Source: Conidiobolus incongruus B7586 (lineage: Eukaryota; Entomophthoromycota; Entomophthoromycetes; Entomophthorales; Conidiobolaceae). Taken from it: DNA of 10,275 nt. Positions 1 through 7,534 of this stretch are shown here, one piece after another. Position 1 is the first letter of the stretch; the number at the start of each line of letters is the position of its first letter. Position numbers and translations under genes: made by a program. Below the pieces are notes generated by a model, which was given only the letters and a program-made list of their open reading frames with translations, had not been told where the DNA came from and did no database searches. The DNA lies in assembly GCA_000697335.1 (NCBI GenBank), contig JNEM01007006.1, positions 1 through 10,275 of the forward strand. The letters run 5' to 3'.

Positions 1-1
1 C

Positions 2-481
2 TACTTCTCAACAGGTCATCAAATGACACCCAGCAGCATTATGTGGAATATAGGAACTGTAGGATTATTCCAATTCCATGAATTTATCAGTCCCATCCTT
101 ATCATCCTCAACACTTTGGGTCCTTTCTTGTTTGCTGGGTTTGCTATTTTCCTCATTCCACTTTGGAAAACACCCATGCTTAGATCTAGATTATATTTCA
201 CCCTACCCAGTCATCTCAGCCGTACCATGCTCAACCTCAGCTTCGTAGTTGGTCTCAACATTCTTGGTGCCGCTTACTGGGCCATGTTCCACCGTCGTCA
301 CCTTATGGTATGGAAGATTTTCGCACCTCGTTTCCTCGGTGCCGAACTCTCCTCAGCAGCAATTTGGGTTTCCTTAATGGCTTGGGGCCACTTCATCATG
401 GCACCTAGAATTATTACGGATATTGCGGAAATTTTGTTACATGTTAAAGAGGCTAATCCGTTACCTTATTATTTTTATTAG
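2..481 (+). CDS. GPI13: GPI ethanolamine phosphate transferase 3, C-terminal part (5' end outside window)
   Basis: The reading frame is open from base 2 and ends at TAG 479-481, giving the last 159 residues of a larger protein. Family knowledge: Gpi13/PIG-O is a multi-pass ER membrane enzyme that adds ethanolamine phosphate to the third mannose of the GPI anchor, the group later joined to the target protein. Seen here: the segment opens with YFSTGHQ, matching the conserved [FY]-[AS]-TGHQ motif of this family. A hydrophobic span follows at residues 28-55 and another at 78-95. Then comes RRHLMVWKIFAPRF (98-111), a hallmark of the PIG-O/Gpi13 C-terminus, and a last hydrophobic span at about 115-135. 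The catalytic phosphodiesterase-like domain lies upstream, outside the window. The ATG at 23 is internal, not the start, because TGHQ lies before it. No intron is evident. The related Gpi7/PIG-G and Mcd4/PIG-N enzymes fit less well because of the MVWK.FAPRF wording. Confidence 0.87.
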   Translation, partial: YFSTGHQMTPSSIMWNIGTVGLFQFHEFISPILIILNTLGPFLFAGFAIFLIPLWKTPMLRSRLYFTLPSHLSRTMLNLSFVVGLNILGAAYWAMFHRRHLMVWKIFAPRFLGAELSSAAIWVSLMAWGHFIMAPRIITDIAEILLHVKEANPLPYYFY

Positions 482-496
482 ATCGAATTAATTTTA

Positions 497-502
497 AATA
501 AA
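497..502 (+). terminator. Poly(A) signal of the GPI13-like gene
   Basis: A perfect AATAAA lies 16 bases after the TAG stop of the upstream gene, within a run of A. Its position suits a short 3' UTR. Such hexamers arise by chance in DNA this AT-rich, so support comes mainly from position. Confidence 0.45.
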
Positions 503-1068
503 AAAAATTAAGTTTAAGTGTAGACTGAATAGTGTCAATATATGGTTTAATTCCAAATTTATTAATAATAATTAAATTGAAATCATTCATATTGGAGATA
601 ATAGATTAATTTAAAATCATTTTTGAATAATTATTGAATACTTTAAGGAATTTGATTTTACTTTAGTCTAATTAATTCCTAAAGCAAGTAATTTAATTAT
701 TAAAATAATATTTACTATTTGTGAAATTTTAGAATAATGAATATTATAGAACCTAATTTGATAGTGTTGAATTTTTGAAAGAATTTAAACAATTGTTGAA
801 ATTTTTAAAATAATTTATAAACATAATTGATCAATATATAATAGAAAGTTTTATTGTTCAAACTATTATTTTTAAATTTTTAATAATGCTTATAATATAC
901 CAGCTCTACATCATCATTTTAGTAAAGTTTTTTTTTACAAATTTTTTTTAATATTTACATTGATTGATTAATAAAACAATAAAATATTTTCTAAAATATC
1001 ATTCACTAGATTACATACTTGAAAAATATTAATTTATATCCAACAATATTAAAATATTCCTTATATCA

Positions 1069-1074
1069 TTTATT
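1069..1074 (-). terminator. Poly(A) signal of the tail-anchored protein gene
   Basis: TTTATT on the plus strand reads AATAAA on the minus strand, about 52 bases past the minus-strand stop at 1127-1129. The position is right for 3'-end formation. AT-richness makes chance hexamers common. Confidence 0.4.
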
Positions 1075-1126
1075 CCAAATATAAAATATATAATATCATA
1101 ATATCAATAAAAATACAAAACTTAAG

Positions 1127-2338
1127 CTATTGAATGGACCAATAATCTTTAAACTGAACCCCTACAATCACTGCCAATATGAGACAAGTCACTTTAGGAT
1201 TTGTCAACAAGTCCAGGAGTTTGGGTAGACTTCCATGTAAGAGTGTTATCAATTTGGATGTAAAAGAGTATCCCACCATCGATTGACGTCGATGCGATTC
1301 CAATTCATAAAATAGTCGAGTGAACCTCCTTTTGAATCGATCTACGTCCTCGTCAATGCTGAAGATGTCATCGTCAAGGTCTGATTCCAATGATTCGAGC
1401 TCGGACGATAGCGATACTGGGTATGGTGATTTTCTGGGGCTGAGTTTTAGGTTGGGAGGGGTGGACGCACCCGATATGAGTTGCAACACGTGTTTCAGAC
1501 GTCCAGAATTGGGAGACTGCCAATTTACCGTATTGTCGATGGGCAAATTTCGGACTGTGGTGGACTGCGACTGTTGGGAGTTGTGCTTGCCCATGGTTAG
1601 GATTTCTGCTAGAGTCATGTCGTCTAATTCCGCACTCACGTCGCTTATATTCCCCTCGTCGTCCGTTGTGGTCACGTCGTCGATGTGTGAGGGTGTCGAG
1701 ACTTGCGACCCGAACGTGTGGCCACTCTCCGATTGGGTCGAGAATGTGACACTCGCATCCACCCCCGATGATATTGAACTGAATGTCGAATTTTGAGAGT
1801 ACATGAGGATTGGAGGGGGTCTATGTTTGACTTTGGTACGCTCGCTTTGCTTCTTGTTCACCGTCTTACCTTCATCCGGTGCAACAATCACTGGGATAGG
1901 ATTTGGTGTAGGGGCCATTTTCTCCAGAGGACTTAAACTGAAGATCGTGTTTTGGTGCAATGGATTGGTTGGCGAAGGAATACCAGGTTGTTCGCATTCC
2001 TCGGCGAACCCTTCATCCATCAACTTGAACTCATTCACCTTGAGACGGCCGTTGGGCAATGGTGAAGGGTATGGCGTTGGCTGACGACTCAATTTCTTTA
2101 CCTCATTCGCCAATTTCCCCAAATCTTTTTGTTGAAGATTTAAAGATTTAATATGCTGCAAAAGGCTCGAAAAGTCGTCCTGATGTTCTACTGGCTTCTC
2201 CTTCACATGGGCAGGAGAAGGTGGGAGCAATGGCGACTCTGGACGGGATGCCACAGGCTCGTGAGCAAACAGGGGAAATGGATATATCGCGGCCTGATGC
2301 ATCCACTGCTCGTACTTTTGTTGCTTCGTATCCGACAT
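1127..2338 (-). CDS. Hypothetical Ser/Pro-rich protein with a C-terminal membrane anchor
   Basis: An intact 403-codon frame runs from ATG 2338-2336 to TAG 1129-1127. The frame extends upstream only to a GTG at 2347, which a eukaryote would not use, so the ATG is chosen. I do not recognise the family. Seen: a predicted coiled-coil/amphipathic stretch at residues 53-84, then long low-complexity Pro-, Ser- and Thr-rich segments (about 86-310), likely disordered and phosphorylatable. An acidic patch follows (313-334, ESLESDLDDD...), then basic FKRRFTRLF (335-343). An amphipathic stretch at 362-380 precedes one hydrophobic segment at 383-396 (VTCLILAVIVGVQF), only 7 residues from the C-terminus. 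There is no N-terminal signal peptide. The topology suggests a tail-anchored protein facing the cytosol; the target membrane (ER, mitochondrion or peroxisome) cannot be told from sequence. Its codons are noticeably GC-richer (TCG, GTG, ACG, CCC) than those of the pseudoprotease gene. Long antisense frames over it are shadows. Confidence 0.75.
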   Translation of the reverse strand: MSDTKQQKYEQWMHQAAIYPFPLFAHEPVASRPESPLLPPSPAHVKEKPVEHQDDFSSLLQHIKSLNLQQKDLGKLANEVKKLSRQPTPYPSPLPNGRLKVNEFKLMDEGFAEECEQPGIPSPTNPLHQNTIFSLSPLEKMAPTPNPIPVIVAPDEGKTVNKKQSERTKVKHRPPPILMYSQNSTFSSISSGVDASVTFSTQSESGHTFGSQVSTPSHIDDVTTTDDEGNISDVSAELDDMTLAEILTMGKHNSQQSQSTTVRNLPIDNTVNWQSPNSGRLKHVLQLISGASTPPNLKLSPRKSPYPVSLSSELESLESDLDDDIFSIDEDVDRFKRRFTRLFYELESHRRQSMVGYSFTSKLITLLHGSLPKLLDLLTNPKVTCLILAVIVGVQFKDYWSIQ

Positions 2339-2521
2339 ATTAATCACACTTTAGCACTATCGAAACAATCTTAAATGTTATAATTTTATTGCAAAAATGA
2401 ATCTTTCAATAATCTATCAAGCACTCAAATATTAGAGTAATTAAAACATTTCAATAAGCATTCTTCCATCTTCAACATTTAAATCTATCAAGCGAAATGC
2501 GGTCCCAATACTAGATGTGAA
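2339..2521. promoter_or_regulatory. Upstream region of the tail-anchored gene, possibly bidirectional
   Basis: This 183-base AT-rich gap lies between the minus-strand start at 2338 and the ATG of a possible plus-strand small ORF at 2522. By position it should hold the minus-strand leader or promoter. If the small ORF is real, the promoter is shared and divergent. I see no unambiguous TATA box or named factor site. Confidence 0.35.
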
Positions 2522-2698
2522 ATGACAAAACCCGAAACTCTTTCAGTTTTAGTTCGAAACTTTGAAATTTTCACTTTCACCTTTTCGTCTTACGACCACC
2601 ACCAATCATCTGCCGACGCATCATTCCCATTGGCCGGTCTCAAAAATCGTGTCAAATTGAAACTTTGTCATTACGCGATAGGTGGTGACTCTAACTGA
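2522..2698 (+). CDS. Candidate small ORF, 58 residues, in a composition island
   Basis: An ATG at 2522 opens a 58-codon frame ending in TGA 2696-2698 that almost exactly fills a GC-richer island in otherwise AT-rich DNA. The product begins MTKPETLSVLVRNFEIF, has an aromatic/Ser/His middle and a basic LKNRVKLKL segment (40-48). There is no signal peptide or membrane span and no family I recognise. In favour: the match between frame and island, and many pyrimidine-ending codons. Against: the short length, no near poly(A) signal (the first plain AATAAA downstream is beyond 2900), and overlap with short minus-strand frames (2716-2621, 31 residues; 2630-2577, 17 residues). The island may instead be the 5' leader, first exon or promoter of the minus-strand gene. 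It starts 184 bases from that gene's ATG, in divergent orientation. Confidence 0.25.
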   Translation: MTKPETLSVLVRNFEIFTFTFSSYDHHQSSADASFPLAGLKNRVKLKLCHYAIGGDSN

Positions 2699-2716
2699 AA
2701 TCTTTTGTCCCTCCAT
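2577..2716 (-). other. Two overlapping short minus-strand ORFs, possible uORFs or leader exon
   Basis: On the minus strand an ATG at 2716-2714 opens 31 codons (beginning MEGQKISVRVTTYR) to a TGA at 2623-2621. A second ATG at 2630-2628 opens 17 codons (MGMMRRQMIGGGRKTKR, strongly basic) to a TGA at 2579-2577, overlapping the first by 10 bases. Both point towards the tail-anchored gene and lie about 240-380 bases upstream of its start, so they could be upstream ORFs in its 5' leader. Short ORFs also occur by chance, and the plus-strand 58-codon frame competes for the same DNA. Confidence 0.2.
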
Positions 2717-2774
2717 CACTATTCGTCAACTTGTGAGCAAAGTTTTGTGGTGATTACAAGTTATCCAAATATGG

Positions 2775-5700
2775 TAAAATCCTAAAAATTTAAATTTTAA
2801 AGATTGTCAAATTTAGTAAATTGTAAAGATTTGATAATTGATGAACGAATTAAAGGTGATTTTTGGATTACTATAAATATTGTTGGTGACATCATTAGAT
2901 ATATTAGATTATTGAGAGTTTGTATTAATAAATGGATAGATTAATTGGTATACTACGTTGAAGTTTAAATTTTGAGATACTCTTGAAGTTATAAACATAA
3001 ATAGTTATTGGTATCGTCAAATTCTCTAGGATTTATATTTTTTTACAATTTTATGAATTTGATATTAATTTATAACATCAAAATATACTATGCATTTTTA
3101 CATCAGCTTTAGTATGTTTTAATATTTCAAAAATGTCAAACTAAGTTTTCATCAAAAAATCAATATTAAATCAATTTTAAAATTAACTGATTAAGTTATA
3201 AAAATATGTATTTTTTTAAATTTTTATTGCTTTTAAATTAATTATCTTCACCCAATCAATTATCCTAATTGGATTCAAAATTACATTACATTACAAAATT
3301 TAATATATATCATTTAAAAAATAATAATTTATTCAAAATATTAATATTTCAGTTAATAAATTTAAAATAATATGCAAATCTTCAATATTTTATTAATATT
3401 ATATTGGATAAATTTAAATTTTTTTATTAAAAATATGCTATATTTCACTATTAAATAAGTTTTAATATATATACCTATTTAATAAAATCTATGTGTTATT
3501 TGATATGAATCCTTTTATTTAATATATATATTGTTAAATTTTTTATTTTTATAACATCATATATTAAAAAATTCTTATTCAGATTTTTTACCAAAATTAT
3601 ATATCAATATATATAATATTATTTCAATTATTAAATAATTAATTTTAAATTATAATTAATTTTATAATTAAAATAAAATTATTTATTTATTTAAGATTAA
3701 TATCAATCAATTGTCATATAAAAGATAACATATTATATCAATATCACAATATTAAAATATTTGTTATATTATTGATTATAATATACTAAATTCAAAAATT
3801 AAAAACAATGTTTGGAAGAAATATTCCTATACCAACTAAAATGAATTTGAACCAGTCTAACTATTTGACAGCTGATTAAGATCAAAAATCAACAAATTTT
3901 ATAGATTTTAGTAAAAAATTCAGATTTAAAACTTAGTATCAATAAGATTCATATTAATTAAGATTTTACCTTATTTAATACCAAAAAATTATCATATTTT
4001 TTGGAATTTTTATATGATTTTATTAATGTCTATGATTGAGATATTCAATTCATTATAAAAGAATATTAACTATATAATTTTATTTTTAATTATTGAATAG
4101 AGTGAACTCAATATATTTGAGTTAATACAAAAAAATATAAATAAATTTGAATATCTTATTTGTAATCAATATATTAATAGTATGAAAATCTATAGTTAAT
4201 GTGATTTATAATTATAAAAAGGAAGCAATTATTAAAGCTATTGAGAATCAACAGGCAGACAATGATGATAATACTAATATATATTGATCGATATTAAATA
4301 TTATTTTAACGTTTAATATATATCTTTGATTAAAATTTTTGATATATAGTACCTCTATAAATATATATTTTAAATAACATTATTTCAATTTTAGCTGAGT
4401 ATAACCTTTTTATATTTGACAATAATTAATCAACTTAAGTAGTAAAAAATTTCATAAATATTCTCCAATATGTAAATAAAATATTGTCAAAAAATTCTAA
4501 TTATATTCGGAATCAAGGTATATAATATTAAAATATATTTCACCATAAATCACTATCATCCCACGTTAGTAGTTTCAAATCATATTTTATATCATAAGCT
4601 CAACTTTTATGAAATACCATATTGAAGCTAACACAACCGATATATTTGTATTAATTCTAATTTAATTGACATAAATATTCTCAAATATTAACGACAGAGT
4701 TAAAGTCAATAAATTATCATTACATTTGCAATATTAACCATATAAATTTTGATATTTTTTGCAACAATAAAATTGATATTTTAATTATCAATTTACAATA
4801 ATTGTATTGGGATATTAAATCAGTAAATTCAATAACTTTGGAGGAGACTTTAAACTTAATTTATTAGGTTCAGTCACCCCTTTTATATATTTTAATCACA
4901 TAATCAAACTACTATTATTGCAAACTTGCTATTTCAATAGGAATATAATTGATTCTTATTACCATGCTCAACAAAGTAAATTATATATTTTCCAAATAAT
5001 CAATAAAGCCTTAAATAAAGGTATATAATAATGCGACAATTGAATTTTTAATAAAGCACATATTATTATATATCAAATAGACGATTAATAATTGAAGGAT
5101 ATTAATCAATTTATAAAATAAAAATTATTAAATATAATTATATTATATTATATTATATTAATTATTGAACTAAATTGAATTGAATATTTAATTATGGAAA
5201 AATAATGATTGGAAAATTTCCATAATTGAATTTAAAAATTCTTGAAAATCTTTAATAATAACTATTTAACAATCCCAATTTTGTTATCATCAAAAGAAAA
5301 TTAATCATTGAATATACAGGATATGTATGTATTATGTTCTATTGAATGATTTTAATATGATTGAACATTCATTTGTCGAATTAATATTAGACATATATTC
5401 TGCATTTTCATATCAAAACATTATATCTTAATTATACAAAATATTTTACAATGTTCAATTGAAATATTAAATAGCTTAATTTTTAATAAATCTTATTCAA
5501 GTGTCTGTATAAGGATATGTAAATTACCATACAAAGTAAATTTCTTTTTCAGATACTCAAAATTTTAATTAGGTTTTGTGCTGATAATTTATATTGAATA
5601 AATCTTTGATTTTAAGGGTTATCCAAAATTATATTGTTATGATGTAATTTGAAACTTATAATTGGAAGAATCTTGGATATTATGAACATTATGATCTGTT

Positions 5701-5778
5701 AAATGGATCATTGGATAAACCAATATTCTATTTATCAACTATATATTGATTGAAGGAACAAACAAAAATCTTCATTAT
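2775..5778. other. About 3 kb AT-rich gene desert
   Basis: This long stretch is extremely AT-rich with stops throughout all frames and no frame of 60 codons. I see no tRNA, rRNA, transposon ends or long direct or inverted repeats by eye. Three small things stand out. One is a pentanucleotide microsatellite at 5138-5160. Another is a 23-codon ATG frame at 3808-3879 (MFGRNIPIPTKMNLNQSNYL...) with an A-rich start context. The third is an ATG-less open stretch at about 4186-4287 encoding KEAIIKAIENQQADNDDNTN. The last two are more coding-like than their surroundings but too short to call. The final few hundred bases should contain the promoter of the gene at 5779; a TATATA lies at 5740-5745, too close to the ATG to be a sure TATA box. 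Confidence 0.7.
5138..5160. repeat. Short (TTATA)n microsatellite
   Basis: TTATA is repeated four full times plus three bases without interruption. A shorter run of the same unit occurs at 10027-10038. This is simple-sequence DNA of the kind expected in very AT-rich spacers; no function is implied. Confidence 0.85.
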
Positions 5779-6519
5779 ATGATCATGAAATTCAATACTT
5801 TTTTCGCCTTTGCACTTTCCAGTATATCTGCTTCTCCTAACACTAATTCCCAGCATTTAAACCGCCGAATCATAGGTGGAAATCCTTCAGAAGGATATCC
5901 ATTCATGGTATCGATTCGCAATGTCAAGCATCTCCATTGCGGAGGTACTTTAATTTCCCCTGATACAGTTCTTACCTCTGCAGGTTGCGTCTATCATAAG
6001 GCAACCTCATGGTTAAGTGTTGTAATTGGTGATTCATACGCCAATAACGATGATAAATATATTCCTGTCAAGGAAATCATCATGCATCCTGGTTGGAATA
6101 TCAAAAATTATCAGGACAATATCGCCATTCTGAAATTGTACTATCCTTCCAACGCTACTACTGCTTCCTTAGATACTTCTAATGTCGGTGCTAAATTTGG
6201 TACTGTAGCAACCACTGCGGGATTTGGGTATACTACATATCAAGGACCTGATTCGAAACAGCTCTTAGAAATTCCTATGACAATTGGGGATAATACTCTT
6301 TGCAAAGATTCCGTGCCCCATTTTGATGGAAACAGAATGATTTGTACTTATGGTTCCAATCCTGAAACTTATATTTGTCGTGGGGATCAAGGTGGTCCAC
6401 TATTCATTGACGACACAGTTATTGGTATTGCATCACATTTTAACAATAAATGTATTGGTAATTCTGCATTTACTCGTGTTAACTCATATTTGGGTTGGAT
6501 TCAAAGTCATATGAATTAA
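5779..6519 (+). CDS. Secreted trypsin-like (S1) pseudoprotease lacking the whole catalytic triad
   Basis: A 246-codon intact frame ends at TAA 6517-6519. ATG 5779 is the first in-frame ATG; ATG 5785 (MKFNTFF...) is equally likely. Residues 3-19 form a signal peptide (FNTFFAFALSSISA, cleavage probably before SPN). A short propeptide ends in NRR, followed by IIGG at 31-34, the usual zymogen activation site. The fold is chymotrypsin-like at typical family length. Cysteine pairs 54/70, 175/189 and 200/225 match the C42-C58, C168-C182 and C191-C220 disulfides. The triad is gone: the TAAHC motif reads TSAGC (Gly69 for His57), NDIA reads DNIA (Asn114 for Asp102), and GDSGGP reads GDQGGP (Gln204 for Ser195). 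Asp203 (Asp194 equivalent, which pairs with the new N-terminus) is kept, and the Asp189 position is Tyr. It should be secreted and folded but inactive. A binding, decoy or regulatory role is inference from serine-protease homologues elsewhere. Confidence 0.88.
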   Translation: MIMKFNTFFAFALSSISASPNTNSQHLNRRIIGGNPSEGYPFMVSIRNVKHLHCGGTLISPDTVLTSAGCVYHKATSWLSVVIGDSYANNDDKYIPVKEIIMHPGWNIKNYQDNIAILKLYYPSNATTASLDTSNVGAKFGTVATTAGFGYTTYQGPDSKQLLEIPMTIGDNTLCKDSVPHFDGNRMICTYGSNPETYICRGDQGGPLFIDDTVIGIASHFNNKCIGNSAFTRVNSYLGWIQSHMN

Positions 6520-6850
6520 TTATTCAATATTCCAAATAAATAATATTTAAATAAATTTTAATCTTAACTTTGTAGGATATAAATTTCATAATATATAAAT
6601 TTTGAAAAAAAATTTTTCACATTAAAATCATATTAATAAAATATTATTATTATTATTTCTTATTTTTTTTTCTTTTCTTTATAAAATTCATTATTCATTT
6701 TTAATATTGTAATAAATTAAAATTTTTATTTTTATTTCAGATATCAATTAAAAATTTAAAATTTTTTTCAAAATTTTTTTTGTTCATTTTAATTATATAT
6801 TTATTAAAGAAATTAATCATGATTTAATTAATTTATAATCAAGTTCTAGA
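6520..6850. other. AT-rich spacer after the pseudoprotease gene
   Basis: Apart from the poly(A) signals, this holds homopolymer-rich A/T sequence. A pyrimidine run at 6657-6680 and TTTTATTTCAG ending at 6740 resemble a 3' splice site, but no coding exon follows, so I do not call one. Confidence 0.6.
6535..6555 (+). terminator. Two poly(A) signals of the pseudoprotease gene
   Basis: AATAAA occurs at 6535-6540 and again at 6550-6555, 15 and 30 bases past the TAA stop. The spacing after the stop resembles that of the poly(A) signal of the gene at the left end of the window. Confidence 0.45.
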
Positions 6851-7530
6851 TTGGATTAGAAGATAATTTACAAATTTTATGTAGGGTTTGTCAAATGTCA
6901 ATAAATGGCCGTCATTCTTCAATGATAATAGAATCTTCGATTCTTTCAGCTTCACGATCAGTGATCCCAGGTGTAGATGTGGTTATCGCTGTCAAATTGG
7001 AAAGTCAGATGGGCTGAATGACTCCTGCAGATGCCAATTCAAATCGTACATTAACCTTGGTGTTGAAGCTAAATTCATTACAATGCTAGATTCTCAATCC
7101 TTATTCATTGGGATAACTTTATCACCATTCTAAATTATTGAAATTAATCTGAAGCAATTGAATTTTGTATGTAGTATAGTTGTAGTTGAGTTGTTTTGTT
7201 TATGAAGCTGAGAGTGGCCAGGACATTGACTGAGGTAAGGATAGTTATCTAGAATAACCTCAAATAAAGACTGATGGGATTGCAATTAAATCTTATTTAA
7301 TCTGAATTGAGTTGGACAATTGGTAGCGAATCTTGGCATTTATTAGATATTACGAGCTAATGTTGATGTTGGGAGAGTATATTCACTATATTCATGGCAA
7401 GCGGCTGATAATGTATACTTAGGTTTTGAATACAATGAGGTATATTGATATCACACGATATAGTTCTAGGATCAAAATCGAAATTTCAAACTTTTGCGAT
7501 TCTGGGAAAAGTTTTTATGTTAGGGATTAA
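6850..7530 (+). pseudogene. Degraded former gene, possibly an outer-membrane beta-barrel protein
   Basis: This stretch is less AT-rich than its flanks and reads as broken coding pieces. One frame is open from 6850 to 7012 (including ATG 6895; ...SVIPGVDVVIAVKLESQMG), stops at TGA 7013-7015, then gives MTPADANSNRTLTLVLKLNS. Another is open at 7347-7448 and contains VYSLYSWQAADNVYLGFEY, flanked by alternating polar/hydrophobic residues. A third, shifted frame (7439-7534) reads FQTFAILGKVFMLGIN. The alternating pattern and the Y..W..A.DN..LG.E wording recall the barrel strands of Tom40 or Mdm10, but this is a weak by-eye resemblance. Several stops and at least one frame change separate the pieces. 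A GTAAGG at 7235 could be an old donor site. The 81-codon frame at 6888-7133 starts only at a TTG and is Cys/Arg-rich nonsense in another frame, so I do not call it. The relic is clear-ish; the identity is not. Confidence 0.35.
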
Positions 7531-7534
7531 TTGA

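Larger units (their letters stand above)
482..1126. other. Convergent intergenic spacer, AT-rich, no gene seen
   Basis: This 645-base spacer separates the 3' ends of two convergent genes. It is very AT-rich with many stops in every frame. I see no coding-like stretch, RNA gene or clear repeat. It holds poly(A)-signal candidates for both neighbours, at 497-502 (+) and 1069-1074 (-). Confidence 0.8.

Noticed and set aside
19-201. A 60-codon minus-strand frame
   Set aside because: It lies entirely antisense to the GPI13-like coding region, whose motifs fix the plus-strand frame.
2339-2347. Extension of the tail-anchored protein by three residues from a GTG at 2347
   Set aside because: GTG is not a normal start in a eukaryotic nuclear gene; the ATG at 2338 directly follows in frame.
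1320-2374. Long plus-strand frames (1320-1796, 1803-2084, 2153-2374) opposite the tail-anchored gene
   Set aside because: They are antisense shadows of a well-formed minus-strand frame. Their products lack recognisable features and break into several unrelated pieces.
2495-2575. A tRNA-like B box (AGTTCGAAAC at 2551)
   Set aside because: No matching A box, acceptor pairing or anticodon arm could be laid out around it.
2530-2580. Heat-shock-element-like TTC/GAA runs
   Set aside because: The spacing does not follow the inverted 5-base unit pattern; short TTC and GAA words are common here by chance.
5746-5778. Extension of the pseudoprotease by eleven residues from a TTG at 5746
   Set aside because: TTG is an unlikely start, and the signal peptide sits properly behind the ATGs at 5779 and 5785.
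6657-6740. Pyrimidine tract and CAG resembling a 3' splice site
   Set aside because: No open exon follows and no suitable donor was found; T-rich runs are everywhere in this spacer.
6888-7133. An 81-codon plus-strand frame with several Cys and Arg
   Set aside because: It begins only at a TTG and has no early ATG. Another frame in the same DNA is more protein-like, so this is best read as a shadow within a gene relic.
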